64,000 nt of DNA from Actinokineospora diospyrosa (lineage in GTDB: Bacteria > Actinomycetota > Actinomycetes > Mycobacteriales > Pseudonocardiaceae). The notes under the pieces are model-generated. The model did not search any database. It saw only the letters and a list, made by a program, of their open reading frames with translations, and was not told where the DNA came from. The stretch's first letter is position 1. Every line of letters begins with the position of its first letter. Both the position numbers and the translations under genes were made by a program. The stretch is taken from the NCBI RefSeq assembly GCF_024171925.1, contig NZ_JAMTCO010000016.1:62001-126000 (forward strand). The letters run 5' to 3'. Of the stretch, positions 18,480-26,912 are shown piece after piece.

Positions 18480-19298
18480 GGCTGGGCGCCATTGGGCTCG
18501 GCACTGGGATTTGCGGGCTCGTTCGCGTTCCACCAAGCGGCCCGCTACGAAGACGACGTCCACGGGGATGCTGTCGCCCAGTTCGGTGAGCAGGCCGCGG
18601 ATGGTGTCTTCCGCGATCACGGCGTCCTGGTGGTCGCCGAGGATGTCCTGGAACTCCTTGGTCGCCGCGACCAGGGCGCGGATGCGCTTGCGGGCAGCCG
18701 GTTCGGCCATCTCGGCGGCGTAGCGCAGGCGCTTGCCGTGGATGCGCAGCTCGTGCAGGTCGTCGTCCGGCGGGTTCTCGCCGAGGGCGTCCGCGGCGCG
18801 CATCAGCTTGCGGTGCGGCTTGCGGATCACGCTCACCAACGCGGGCGGCTCGGCGTCGCCGTCCTCCGGCGCGGCCACGACCACCTCGGACGTCGCCGCC
18901 GCGCGCACGGCCTCCAGCAGTCGCCGGTAGCGCTTGCTCCGCAGGACGCCGAGCATCTTCTTGCGCGCGTCCTTGCGCCGGACCACCAGACCGTGCAGCA
19001 GCTGCTCGACGGCGGCCAACTCGACCTCGTCGAACCCCACCGCCTGGGCGCGCAGGCTCTCCAGCTGCACGTCGAGGTCGCGCACCGCCCCGAGCGAGGC
19101 GCCGAGCCACTTCAGCTCGGCGTCCAGCTCCGGCAGCGGCAGACCCGCCTTGAGCGCTGCCCGGGCCCGCCGCACAGCGACCCGCATCTGGTGCACGTGC
19201 TCGGGATCGGTGCCCTCGCGCGCGCCTTCGGTGCGGGCCGAGAGCTCCTCGACCTGCGCGGTGAGCCTGGCCTGGATCCGGGAGACGAGTTCAGTCAC
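18432..19298 (-). CDS. CHAD domain protein
   Basis: 288-aa all-helical CHAD protein (conserved histidine alpha-helical domain), a family that binds inorganic polyphosphate and often sits near CYTH triphosphatases or polyphosphate kinases. 'VHQMRVAVRRARAAL' and 'LHELRIHGKRLRYAAE' are the two His/Arg/Lys-rich repeats defining the domain. No CYTH domain is fused or adjacent. The GTG start is supported by a leaderless -10 box at 19305-19310. Its last 16 codons are antisense to the end of the NB-ARC gene. It lies downstream of dapD on the same strand but has its own promoter. Confidence 0.88.
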   Translation of the reverse strand: MTELVSRIQARLTAQVEELSARTEGAREGTDPEHVHQMRVAVRRARAALKAGLPLPELDAELKWLGASLGAVRDLDVQLESLRAQAVGFDEVELAAVEQLLHGLVVRRKDARKKMLGVLRSKRYRRLLEAVRAAATSEVVVAAPEDGDAEPPALVSVIRKPHRKLMRAADALGENPPDDDLHELRIHGKRLRYAAEMAEPAARKRIRALVAATKEFQDILGDHQDAVIAEDTIRGLLTELGDSIPVDVVFVAGRLVERERARKSQCRAQWRPALTDVDAAAEAVLTAP

Positions 19299-19304
19299 GC
19301 CGAC

Positions 19305-19310
19305 ATCGTA
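19305..19310 (-). promoter_or_regulatory. -10 box TACGAT, leaderless CHAD gene
   Basis: TACGAT on the minus strand lies 6 nt before the GTG at 19298, the spacing expected for a leaderless transcript. No ribosome-binding site is present. Confidence 0.5.
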
Positions 19311-19338
19311 TTTCCTCGGCCGTTCGGCCCCGGTTCGC

Positions 19339-20322
19339 TCAGTCGTTCGCGTGCAGCGCGGTGTTCAGCTCGACGCCGGTGCCGTCGCGCCCGACCACCT
19401 CGACCGCGCCCGTGGTCGAGTTCCGCCGGAACAGCAGGCCGGACTCGCCGGAGAGCTCGCGCGCCTTCACCAGCGTCCCGTCCGCCAGCCGCACCTTGGT
19501 GCCCGCCGTCACGTACAGCCCGGCCTCCACCACGCAGTCATCACCCAGCGAGATCCCCACCCCGGCGTTCGCGCCGAGCAGGCAGCGCTCGCCGACGCTG
19601 ATGACCTCCTTGCCGCCGCCCGAGAGCGTCCCCATGATCGACGCGCCGCCGCCGACGTCGGAGCCGTCGCCGACCACCACACCGGCCGAGATCCGACCCT
19701 CCACCATGGACGCGCCGAGCGTGCCCGCGTTGAAGTTGACGAAGCCCTCGTGCATCACGGTCGTCCCGGTCGCCAGGTGCGCGCCGAGTCGCACCCGGTC
19801 GGCCTCGGCGACGCGGACCCCGGCGGGCAGCACGTAGTCGACCATCCGCGGGAACTTGTCCACCCCGTACACCGTCACCTGGCCCCGCCCGCGCAGCCGC
19901 AGCCGGGTCGCCTCGAACCCGTCGACCGGGCACGGGCCGTGGTTGGTCCACACGACGTTGCTGAGCAGGCCGAACACCCCGTCGAGGTTCTGCCCGTGCG
20001 GGCGCACCAGGCGCGCCGAGAGCAGGTGCAGCCGCAGGTACACGTCGTGCGCGTCGATCGGCGGGCGCTCCAGGTCGTCGACCGTGGTGCGCACCGCGAC
20101 CACCTCGACGCCGCGCGCCAGGTCCGGCCCGAGCAGCGCGGCCACCCCGGCGCCCAGTTCCGCGGTCGCCTCCTCGGTGGACAGCCGCACCGTGCCCGCC
20201 TCGCCAGCCGCGCCGAGCCGCGGCGTCGGGAACCAGGTGTCGAGCACCGAACCGTCCGTGCTCACCGTTGCCAGGCCGACGCCGTGGGCGCCCTTGCTCT
20301 CAGTCGCTTCCGCACTGCTCAC
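19339..20322 (-). CDS. dapD: Tetrahydrodipicolinate N-succinyltransferase DapD
   Basis: Enzyme (327 aa) transferring succinyl from succinyl-CoA to tetrahydrodipicolinate in lysine/diaminopimelate synthesis; a cytosolic trimer in the family. The C-terminal half is a left-handed beta-helix with hexapeptide-type turns ('[20 protein letters not shown]', '[16 protein letters not shown]'), and the actinobacterial-type N-terminal domain includes '[14 protein letters not shown]'. GTG 20322 is preferred because a -10 box lies 7 nt upstream. It is divergent from dapE across a 44-nt gap, so both pathway genes are driven from one compact promoter region. Confidence 0.93.
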   Translation of the reverse strand: MSSAEATESKGAHGVGLATVSTDGSVLDTWFPTPRLGAAGEAGTVRLSTEEATAELGAGVAALLGPDLARGVEVVAVRTTVDDLERPPIDAHDVYLRLHLLSARLVRPHGQNLDGVFGLLSNVVWTNHGPCPVDGFEATRLRLRGRGQVTVYGVDKFPRMVDYVLPAGVRVAEADRVRLGAHLATGTTVMHEGFVNFNAGTLGASMVEGRISAGVVVGDGSDVGGGASIMGTLSGGGKEVISVGERCLLGANAGVGISLGDDCVVEAGLYVTAGTKVRLADGTLVKARELSGESGLLFRRNSTTGAVEVVGRDGTGVELNTALHAND

Positions 20323-20329
20323 ACGGGAC

Positions 20330-20335
20330 ACGGTA
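20330..20335 (-). promoter_or_regulatory. -10 box TACCGT, leaderless dapD
   Basis: TACCGT on the minus strand ends 7 nt before the dapD GTG. It is back-to-back with the dapE -10 box 17 nt away. Confidence 0.5.
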
Positions 20336-20352
20336 GCCAATCGCGCGAGGAG

Positions 20353-20358
20353 TAGGGT
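20353..20358 (+). promoter_or_regulatory. -10 box TAGGGT, leaderless dapE
   Basis: TAGGGT ends 8 nt before the dapE GTG, with no ribosome-binding site between. The divergent dapD and dapE boxes are so close that the two polymerases would compete. Confidence 0.5.
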
Positions 20359-20366
20359 CACTGGCC

Positions 20367-21434
20367 GTGACCGTTGAGTTGGATCTCACCGCCGACCCCG
20401 TCGACCTCACCGCCGCCGTCGTCGCCGTCCCCAGCGTGTCCGAGGACGAGGCCGTGCTGGCCGACGCCGTCGAACGTGCCCTGCGCGCGCAGGCACCGCA
20501 CCTGGAAGTGGTCCGCACCGGCAACGCCGTGCTCGCGCGGACCAACCTGGGTCGTGCCTCCCGCGTGGTGCTCGCCGGTCACATCGACACCGTGCCGGTC
20601 AACGACAACCTGCCGCCGCGCCTGGTCGACGGCGTGCTGCACGGCCTCGGCGCGGTCGACATGAAGGGCGGGGTGGGGGTCATGCTGCACGTGGCCGCCG
20701 CGGTGACCGATCCCAAGCACGACCTGACGTTCCTGTTCTACGACTGCGAGGAGATCGACGCTTCCCGCAACGGCCTGCTCCGGGTCGAGCGCGACCTGGC
20801 GGACTGGATGCGCGGCGACCTCGCGATCGTCCTCGAGCCCTCCAACGGCACCATCGAGGCGGGCTGCCAGGGCACCATGCGCATCGCGATCCGCACCTCC
20901 GGGGTCCGCGCGCACACCGCCCGGGGCTGGATGGGCGTCAACGCGATCCACGCGATCGGCGCGGTCCTGTCGACCCTGGCCGCCTACGAGACCCGCGTCG
21001 TCGACATCGACGGCTGCACCTACCGCGAGGGCTTGCAGGCCGTGCACGTCTCCGGCGGTGTCGCGGGCAACGTGGTCCCGGACGCGGCCGAGGTGCGCGT
21101 CAACTTCCGCTTCGCCCCCGACCGCTCGCCCGCGCAGGCCGAGGCGCACCTGCGCGAGGTCTTCGCGGGGTTCGACGTGACCGTCGTGGACGGTGCCGCG
21201 GGCGCCCTGCCCGGCCTGACCGCGCCAGCCGCGCAGGAGCTGCTGGCCGCCGCCGGTGGGACCCCGGTCGCCAAGCTGGGCTGGACCGACGTGGCCCGGT
21301 TCGCCGCGCTGGGGATCCCGGCGGTCAACTTCGGCCCGGGTGACCCGACGATGGCGCACACCCAGCACGAGCACGTCCCGGTCGAACAGATCACCGAGTG
21401 CGCGCGGGTCCTTCGCCAGTTCGTCGGCGGATAG
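20367..21434 (+). CDS. dapE: Succinyl-diaminopimelate desuccinylase DapE
   Basis: Di-zinc M20 peptidase-family hydrolase (355 aa) releasing succinate from N-succinyl-LL-diaminopimelate, the step after DapC. Metal-site motifs 'GHIDTVPV' and 'GAVDMKGG' and the catalytic 'DCEEID' Glu are present, with the dimerisation domain in the middle (about residues 170-285). Length matches actinobacterial DapE (about 355 aa). The leaderless GTG start is supported by the -10 box at 20353. Confidence 0.94.
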   Translation: MTVELDLTADPVDLTAAVVAVPSVSEDEAVLADAVERALRAQAPHLEVVRTGNAVLARTNLGRASRVVLAGHIDTVPVNDNLPPRLVDGVLHGLGAVDMKGGVGVMLHVAAAVTDPKHDLTFLFYDCEEIDASRNGLLRVERDLADWMRGDLAIVLEPSNGTIEAGCQGTMRIAIRTSGVRAHTARGWMGVNAIHAIGAVLSTLAAYETRVVDIDGCTYREGLQAVHVSGGVAGNVVPDAAEVRVNFRFAPDRSPAQAEAHLREVFAGFDVTVVDGAAGALPGLTAPAAQELLAAAGGTPVAKLGWTDVARFAALGIPAVNFGPGDPTMAHTQHEHVPVEQITECARVLRQFVGG

Positions 21435-21470
21435 TCGCCATTAGCCCGTTCGGGGACAAGGTGATCGTCC

Positions 21471-21476
21471 TAGACT
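21471..21476 (+). promoter_or_regulatory. -10 box TAGACT, leaderless LOG-family gene
   Basis: TAGACT ends 7 nt before the GTG at 21484, matching the leaderless promoter pattern seen repeatedly in this window. Confidence 0.5.
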
Positions 21477-21483
21477 CGCTCGC

Positions 21484-22278
21484 GTGACCATTGATGGACC
21501 CGAGGACCTCGGCAGCGACCTCAACGCCGACGTGCACCCCAAGGAGCGCCAGCGCGGCCCGGTGACCTTGCGCCGGGAACGCAGCGAAGAGGCGACGACC
21601 ACCGACCAGCGCCTGCTCGACTCGCGCGGGCCGTCGGATTGGGTGCACACCGACCCGTGGCGGGTGCTGCGCATCCAGGCCGAGTTCGTCGAGGGCTTCG
21701 GCGCGCTCGCCGAGGTGCCGCGCGCGGTCACCGTCTTCGGTTCGGCCAGGACCAAGCGCGAGGACCCGGAGTACCAGCTCGGCCGCGACATCGGCGCCGC
21801 GCTGGCCGCGTCCGGCTTCGCGACCATCACCGGCGGCGGCCCCGGCGCGATGGAGGCGGTCAACCGCGGCGCGTCCGAGGCGGGCGGCCTGTCGATCGGC
21901 CTGGGCATCGAGCTGCCGTTCGAGCAGGGCCTCAACCCGTGGGTCGACCTGGGCGTGAACTTCCGGTACTTCTTCGCGCGCAAGACGATGTTCATCAAGT
22001 ACTCGCAGGCCTTCATCTGCCTGCCGGGTGGCTTTGGCACGTTGGACGAGCTCTTCGAGGCTCTTACCCTCGTGCAGACCAAGAAGGTCACCAAGTTCCC
22101 GGTAGTCCTGTTTGGCACCGAGTACTGGGGTGGCCTCTATGAGTGGCTGCGCAGCTCGGTCCTCACCGGCGGCAAGATCGGCGAGAAGGACATGTCCCTC
22201 TTGCACCTGACCGACGACGTCGACGACGCCGTCGGTGTGGTCGAGAAGGCGTACCAAGCCTGGAGCGACGCCCATTGA
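21484..22278 (+). CDS. LOG family (TIGR00730) Rossmann-fold protein
   Basis: 264-aa member of the LOG family, whose characterised members are cytokinin-nucleotide 5'-monophosphate phosphoribohydrolases; bacterial relatives may act on AMP-like nucleotides. The signature motifs 'GGGPGAMEAVNRGA' (P-R/GxMxA region) and 'LPGGFGTLDELFEAL' (PGGxGTxxE) are both intact. The N-terminal 60 residues are a polar extension. Its stop overlaps the TTG start of a second, shorter LOG paralogue. Orthologous position to mycobacterial Rv1205, by memory of gene order. Confidence 0.88.
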   Translation: MTIDGPEDLGSDLNADVHPKERQRGPVTLRRERSEEATTTDQRLLDSRGPSDWVHTDPWRVLRIQAEFVEGFGALAEVPRAVTVFGSARTKREDPEYQLGRDIGAALAASGFATITGGGPGAMEAVNRGASEAGGLSIGLGIELPFEQGLNPWVDLGVNFRYFFARKTMFIKYSQAFICLPGGFGTLDELFEALTLVQTKKVTKFPVVLFGTEYWGGLYEWLRSSVLTGGKIGEKDMSLLHLTDDVDDAVGVVEKAYQAWSDAH

Positions 22279-22811
22279 GCCGCTCGGTAGCCGTCTACTG
22301 CGGTTCCCACACCTCGGTGCCACGGTCGTACCTGGACCTGGCTGACGAAGTAGGCGCCGGTATCGCTGCCCGCGGTTGGACGCTCGTCTGGGGCGGGTCT
22401 GCCGTTTCCATGATGGGCTCGGTAGCCCGCGCAACCAAGCGCGGGGGATCGCGGACAGTTGGCGTAATACCGCGCGCGTTGGTGGACCTGGAGGTAGCGG
22501 ACCCCTCCGCCGATGAACTTATCGTCGTCGACACAATGCGCGAACGAAAGCGCGAAATGGACGACCGCGCCGACGCCTTCTTAGCGCTACCTGGCGGACT
22601 CGGCACTTGCGAGGAACTCTTCGAGGTCTGGACTTCCCGCTACCTCGGCATGCACACCAAACCCGTCGTCCTCCTCGACCCCGACGACCATTGGTCCGGC
22701 ATGCTCACCTGGGTCCGGGAACTCCACTCCCGAGGCTTCGTCAACGACGTGGCCCTCAACGCCCTCACCATCACCCGCACCGCCGACGAGGCCCTCTCCG
22801 TCTGCGCCTAA
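22275..22811 (+). CDS. LOG family (TIGR00730) Rossmann-fold protein, short paralogue
   Basis: 178-aa protein beginning 'SRSVAVYCGSHTSVP' from a TTG that overlaps the upstream stop. LOG motifs 'LPGGLGTCEELFEVW' and an N-terminal 'VYCGS' strand are clear; the 'MMGSVARA' segment replaces the usual GxMGxxA nucleotide-binding loop. Tandem LOG genes of unequal length suggest division of labour or heteromers, which is inference. Predicted nucleotide-monophosphate phosphoribohydrolase. Confidence 0.87.
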   Translation: MSRSVAVYCGSHTSVPRSYLDLADEVGAGIAARGWTLVWGGSAVSMMGSVARATKRGGSRTVGVIPRALVDLEVADPSADELIVVDTMRERKREMDDRADAFLALPGGLGTCEELFEVWTSRYLGMHTKPVVLLDPDDHWSGMLTWVRELHSRGFVNDVALNALTITRTADEALSVCA

Positions 22812-23100
22812 CCCCCGCCCCACCAGCCCCTTCCTCCCCTTCCAAGATCGCCCCCACCCCCCACCAAGATCGCCGCCGACCCCCCACGCGTGCCAGCCCG
22901 GCCCCCACCCTCTCCGGGGGGCGGCCCCGGTGCCAGTTTATCGGGTTTGGGGGGTGGGGGAGGGGTGGCGGGATTTCTGGGGATGGTGGGAGGGGTTGTG
23001 GATAACCCGGCAAAGGGCAGGTCGGGAGGTGGGGAAGGGGTGGTGAGAAAGGCGGTGGGTGAGGATCACCCATTGGGGGACTAGACGCTGGCCGGCGAGA
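22812..23100. other. Strand-asymmetric intergenic region (C-rich then G-rich)
   Basis: 289-nt gap between convergent genes. The first 120 nt of the plus strand are strongly C-rich with a direct repeat of CCAAGATCGCC (22842 and 22863). The next 130 nt are G-rich with several runs of four or more G, giving G-quadruplex potential on the plus strand. A DnaA-box-like TGTGGATAA lies at 22997-23005, and a 7-bp hairpin TGGGTGA-gga-TCACCCA at 23056-23072 may serve as a bidirectional terminator. No gene seen. Confidence 0.5.
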
Positions 23101-23772
23101 TTAGGCGGCTTCGCTGGGACGCTTGTGGTACGAGTCGACGTATTCCTGGCCGCTGAGTTCGAGGATGGCGTACATGACCTCGTCGGTCACCGCGCGGCGG
23201 ATGGGCAGCGAATTGGCCATCCCGTCGTAGCGGGAGAAGTCCAGGGGCTCGCCGAAGCGCACCGTGATGCGGTGCGGTCGCGGCCACTTGCGGCCAGCGG
23301 GCTGCACCTTGTCGGTCCCGATCAGGGCCACCGGCACGACCGGGGCCTTGTGCTCCAGCGCCAGCTGCGCCACCCCGGTCCGACCCCGGTGCAGCTTGCC
23401 GTCGAGCGAGCGCGTGCCCTCCGGGTGGATGGCGAACGCGTCGCCCGCGTCCAGCACGGCGCCCGCGACCTCAAGGGACGCCAGCGCGGCGCGGCTGTTG
23501 TCGCGTTCGACGGGGATGGCCCCCAGGGCTCGGAAGAAGACGCCCACCAGGCGCTTGTTCGGGGAGCCGCCCGCGAAGTACTCCGCCTTGGCGAGGAACG
23601 CGACCTTGCGGGAGACCATCATCGGCACCACGAAGCTGTCGATGACCGCCAGGTGGTTGATCGCCAGGATCACCGGGCCCTTGGCGGGTACCCGGTCAGC
23701 GCCCTCGACAACGGGTCGCAGGAACAGCCTGGCCAGGAACGAGAGCACGACGCGCAGCGTGCGGTAGAACAC
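23101..23772 (-). CDS. 1-acyl-sn-glycerol-3-phosphate acyltransferase (PlsC-like)
   Basis: 223-aa lysophospholipid acyltransferase that would acylate lysophosphatidate or a related acceptor in phospholipid synthesis at the inner membrane face. The catalytic NHxxxxD motif is 'NHLAVID' and the glycerol-phosphate-binding motif 'HPEGTRS' is intact. A hydrophobic N-terminus (FYRTLRVVLSFLARLF) would anchor it. GTG 23772 is chosen because GAGGAGG sits 9 nt upstream. Divergent from folP2. Confidence 0.88.
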   Translation of the reverse strand: MFYRTLRVVLSFLARLFLRPVVEGADRVPAKGPVILAINHLAVIDSFVVPMMVSRKVAFLAKAEYFAGGSPNKRLVGVFFRALGAIPVERDNSRAALASLEVAGAVLDAGDAFAIHPEGTRSLDGKLHRGRTGVAQLALEHKAPVVPVALIGTDKVQPAGRKWPRPHRITVRFGEPLDFSRYDGMANSLPIRRAVTDEVMYAILELSGQEYVDSYHKRPSEAA

Positions 23773-23866
23773 GGATTGGCCTCCTCGGTCGCACTCAACT
23801 GTAGCCGGCGCCCACCACGACCACCGCGCGGTGGAGACGCCGCTCACCATGGCACCATCGGTAACC

Positions 23867-24736
23867 ATGACCGCTCTCCGGTTCGGCACCCGCGAAGTCG
23901 CTCAGGACCGCGCCCTGGTGATGGCGATCGTGAACCGGACCAGGGACTCGTTCTACGACCGGGGTGCCACCTTCGCCGAGCCCGCCGCCCTGGCCGCGGT
24001 CGACCGGGCGGTGGCCGAGGGCGCCGACATCGTCGACATCGGGGGTGTTCGGGCCGGGTCGCACGGTGAGCCGGTCGACTCCGCGGAGGAGGCCCGCCGG
24101 GTCGTCCCGTTCGTCGCGGCGGTGCGCGAGCGCCACCCGGACCTGGTCATCAGCGTCGACACCTGGCGGCACGAGGTGGGTCGGGCGGTGTGCGCGGCCG
24201 GTGCCGACCTGATCAACGACACCTGGGCGGGCGCGGACCCGAGGCTGGCCGAGGTCGCCGCCGAGTTCGGGGTCGGCATCGTCTGCTCGCACACCGGGGG
24301 CGCCGCCCCGCGTACCGACCCCCACCGCGTCCGGTACGGCGACGTGGTCGGCGAGGTCGTGAACGAGCTTGTGACCCGCGCTGAGCGAATGGTGGAGTTG
24401 GGCGTACCGCGCGAAGGTGTGCTCATCGACCCGACGCACGACTTCGGTAAGAACACCTGGCACGGCTTGGAACTCTTGCGGCGCTTGGACGAACTGGTCG
24501 CTACCGGGTGGCCGGTGCTGATGGCGCTGTCCAACAAGGACTTCGTCGGCGAGACTCTTGACGTAACCCTCGACGAGCGCGTTGACGGGACTCTTGCCGC
24601 TACCGCTGTATCCGCGTGGGCAGGCGCAAGAGTGTTCCGCGCCCACCAAGTCACCCAGACCCGGCAGGTGGTCGACATGGTCGCCAGCATCGCCGGAACC
24701 CGACCCCCGGCCCGTGTGACGCGGGCATTGGCGTGA
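23867..24736 (+). CDS. folP2: Dihydropteroate synthase-like protein FolP2
   Basis: 289-aa TIM-barrel protein of the dihydropteroate synthase family. Motifs present: 'MAIVNRTRDSFYDRG' (compare NxTPDSF; the Pro is replaced by Arg), 'DIVDIGG', 'ISVDTW', 'LINDTW' and 'LIDPTHDFGK'. The gpgS-linked mycobacterial paralogue FolP2 lacks dihydropteroate synthase activity in published work, and the altered P-to-R motif here suits a non-folate role. The GTG of gpgS overlaps its stop, coupling the two. ATG 23867 has a CACCAT box 8 nt upstream, so it may be leaderless. Confidence 0.87.
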   Translation: MTALRFGTREVAQDRALVMAIVNRTRDSFYDRGATFAEPAALAAVDRAVAEGADIVDIGGVRAGSHGEPVDSAEEARRVVPFVAAVRERHPDLVISVDTWRHEVGRAVCAAGADLINDTWAGADPRLAEVAAEFGVGIVCSHTGGAAPRTDPHRVRYGDVVGEVVNELVTRAERMVELGVPREGVLIDPTHDFGKNTWHGLELLRRLDELVATGWPVLMALSNKDFVGETLDVTLDERVDGTLAATAVSAWAGARVFRAHQVTQTRQVVDMVASIAGTRPPARVTRALA

Positions 24737-25638
24737 CCGGTCTGGAGCGCACTACCTGGCAGAGTCCCGAGTGGACCGTCACGCAGCTAGTACGTGCCAA
24801 GGGAAGTCGTACCGTTAGCGTTGTCTTGCCCGCCTTGAACGAAGAGGCCACCGTTGGTGCTGTCGTGGCATCGGTGCTGCCGTTGGTGGGGACGTTGGTA
24901 GATGAGCTCGTGGTCATCGACTCCGGCTCGACGGACCGCACTTGTGCGCTCGCTGAGGCAGCAGGCGCACGGGTCGTGCACCGCGACGAGGTGTTGCCCG
25001 CCGTCGCCCCGCGCCCCGGCAAAGGCGAGGTCCTCTGGCGCTCACTGGCCGCCACCAGCGGTGACCTGGTCGTCTACCTCGACTCCGACCTGGTCGACCC
25101 CGACCCCGCGTTCGTCCCGCACCTGCTCGGCCCGCTGCTGACCGCGCGCGGCGTGCACCTGGTCAAGGGGTTCTACCGGCGCCCGCTCCGGCTGGAGACC
25201 GAGGAGGTCGGCACCGGCGGCGGCCGCGTCACCGAACTGCTCGCCCGGCCGGTCCTGTCCGCGCTGCGCCCCGACCTCGCCGACATCATCCAACCCCTCG
25301 GCGGCGAGTACGCGGCCACCCGCGAGTTCCTCACGTCCGTCCCGTTCGCCGCGGGCTACGGCGTCGAGATCGGTCTGCTGCTCGACGCGCACTCCCGCTA
25401 CGGGCTCACCGGCCTCGCGCAGGTCAACCTCGGCGTCCGCAAGCACCGCAACCGCTCGCTGCTGCAGCTGGGCGTCATGGCCAGGCAGATCCTCGGCACC
25501 GCCCTCGACCGCTGCGGCGTCGCCTCCGGCACCGGCGTGCTGACCCAGTTCGTCCAGGTCGGCGGCGAGTGGCTGCCCGACCGGACCGAGGTCCTCGTGG
25601 CCGACCGACCGCCGATGGCCGCCGTCCTCAACGGCTAG
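24733..25638 (+). CDS. gpgS: Glucosyl-3-phosphoglycerate synthase GpgS
   Basis: 301-aa GT-A glycosyltransferase (GT81) that transfers glucose from a nucleotide sugar to 3-phosphoglycerate. This is the first step to glucosylglycerate, the precursor of methylglucose lipopolysaccharides in mycobacteria and a compatible solute in others. It shows 'PALNEEATVG' at the nucleotide-binding loop, 'YLDSDLVD' as the metal-binding DxD-like motif, 'RPGKGEVLW', and the acceptor-site 'PLGGEYA'. It starts inside the folP2 stop (GTGA). It converges with the next gene, sharing 4 bp. Confidence 0.92.
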   Translation: MTGLERTTWQSPEWTVTQLVRAKGSRTVSVVLPALNEEATVGAVVASVLPLVGTLVDELVVIDSGSTDRTCALAEAAGARVVHRDEVLPAVAPRPGKGEVLWRSLAATSGDLVVYLDSDLVDPDPAFVPHLLGPLLTARGVHLVKGFYRRPLRLETEEVGTGGGRVTELLARPVLSALRPDLADIIQPLGGEYAATREFLTSVPFAAGYGVEIGLLLDAHSRYGLTGLAQVNLGVRKHRNRSLLQLGVMARQILGTALDRCGVASGTGVLTQFVQVGGEWLPDRTEVLVADRPPMAAVLNG

Positions 25639-26102
25639 ACCGGCCTGGTCAGGTGGTACTCGGTGATGCTCGGGTCGTTCGGGTACGGCATCTCCCGGCC
25701 GTTCGGGGTGAACCCGAGCCGGTCGTAGAAGCGGCGCGCGCGGGGGTTGTTGCCCACGACCCAGGCGTTGACCGCGGTCGCCCCCTCCGCCTTCGCCCAC
25801 GCCACCACGGTCTCCACCATCTCGGTCGCCAACGCCGTCGCGCGCGCGGCCGGTGCGATCCAGACCGAGATCATCTCGACCTGGTCGCCGGGGATACCCG
25901 CGGCGATCGCGACCGGCTCCTCGTCGTCGGTGAACGCGAGGAAGATGGCGTGCCTGCGCGGCCAGTCGCGCCAGTGGTCGTCGTCGTAGGGCGTCTCCCT
26001 GGCCAGGTTGGACGCGAACGCGTACGGGGCCTCGGTGAGGGCCGCCAGCCGGGTGGCGCGGATCGCGGACCAGTCGGCTGGGGAGGCGCGGCGGATGGCC
26101 AT
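25635..26102 (-). CDS. GNAT family N-acetyltransferase
   Basis: 155-aa acetyltransferase with a complete GNAT fold: 'MAIRRASPADWSAIRATRLAAL' at the start, a central 'MISVWIAPAARATALATEMV' acetyl-CoA-binding segment (the R/QxxGxG/A loop is degenerate here, 'ARATAL') and 'NNPRARRFYDRLGF' near the C-terminus. Likely small-molecule or antibiotic acetyltransferase class; substrate unknown. The stop shares 4 bp with the gpgS stop in convergent orientation. Confidence 0.85.
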   Translation of the reverse strand: MAIRRASPADWSAIRATRLAALTEAPYAFASNLARETPYDDDHWRDWPRRHAIFLAFTDDEEPVAIAAGIPGDQVEMISVWIAPAARATALATEMVETVVAWAKAEGATAVNAWVVGNNPRARRFYDRLGFTPNGREMPYPNDPSITEYHLTRPV

Positions 26103-26197
26103 GATCGCGAGGTTCCCCGGCCGCGCGGGACGGGGGCAACCGTTTTTCTGCGGCTCACCCGCTGTGCGGACCGGCTGATGCGTGACACGATCTGCCC

Positions 26198-26500
26198 GTG
26201 ACCACCGTGCTCATCTACCTCGTCGTCATGGCGCTTGTGGCCGCCGTGGTGTTCCTGCTCGCCTCCGTGGTGTTCGGCCGGGGCGAGGAACTGCCCGCGC
26301 TGCCCCCCGGCGCCTCGCCGACCCGGCTGCCCGCGGCCGACGTCACCGGTGACGACGTGCGCTCGCTGCGGTTCCAGCTGGTGTTGCGCGGCTACCGGAT
26401 GACCGAGGTCGACTGGGTCCTGCAGCGCCTCGGCGGCGAGATCGATCAGCTCCGGGCCAAGGTGGCCGAGCTGGAGAAGGCGGATGATCCGAGTCGTTGA
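26198..26500 (+). CDS. Membrane-anchored DivIVA-domain protein
   Basis: 100-aa protein with one N-terminal membrane helix (residues 5-25) and a C-terminal DivIVA-type segment 'LRFQLVLRGYRMTEVDWVLQRL' followed by a short coiled coil. This matches the mycobacterial Rv1209 class located between gpgS and tagA. DivIVA/Wag31 relatives recruit growth or division machinery to curved membrane; this short form's role is not known. GTG start with a CACGAT box 6 nt upstream, possibly leaderless. It overlaps the next gene by 17 nt. Confidence 0.85.
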   Translation: MTTVLIYLVVMALVAAVVFLLASVVFGRGEELPALPPGASPTRLPAADVTGDDVRSLRFQLVLRGYRMTEVDWVLQRLGGEIDQLRAKVAELEKADDPSR

Positions 26501-26912
26501 GCGCGTCGAGGTCGCCGCGCCTGCCCGGGTGACCTGGGCCGCGATGACCGACTGGGCGAACCAGGGCGCGTGGATGCTGGGCACCGCGGTCCGCGTGACC
26601 AGCGGTGACGGCCGCGGCGTCGGGTCGACCCTGGCCGCGTTCACCGGTGTCGTCGGCATCGGGTTCACTGACCACATGGAGATCACCGAGTGGCGGCCGC
26701 CGGTCCGCTGCGCCGTCCGGCACACGGGGTGGCTCGTGCGCGGCACCGGGGTGTTCGAGGTCGTGGACCGCGGCGCGGCCGGGTCGACCTTCGTGTGGCG
26801 TGAAGACCTGCGGGTGCCGCGGCCGCTGTGGGCCGCGGTGAGCCCGGTGTTCCGCGCCGGGCTGCGGCTGTCGTTGCGCCGGTTCGCGCGGTTCGCGGAG
26901 GGGCGGGCGTGA
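26484..26912 (+). CDS. SRPBCC (START/Bet v1-like) family protein
   Basis: 142-aa lipid- or hydrophobic-ligand-binding fold protein ('VERVEVAAPARVTWAAMTDW' N-terminal strand-helix, 'VFEVVDRGAAGSTFVWRED' strand pair, amphipathic C-terminal helix). The family includes polyketide cyclase-like and coenzyme Q-binding-like proteins; no specific function can be assigned. The ATG lies inside the DivIVA gene, and the stop overlaps the tagA GTG, so three genes are coupled. Confidence 0.8.
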   Translation: MIRVVERVEVAAPARVTWAAMTDWANQGAWMLGTAVRVTSGDGRGVGSTLAAFTGVVGIGFTDHMEITEWRPPVRCAVRHTGWLVRGTGVFEVVDRGAAGSTFVWREDLRVPRPLWAAVSPVFRAGLRLSLRRFARFAEGRA

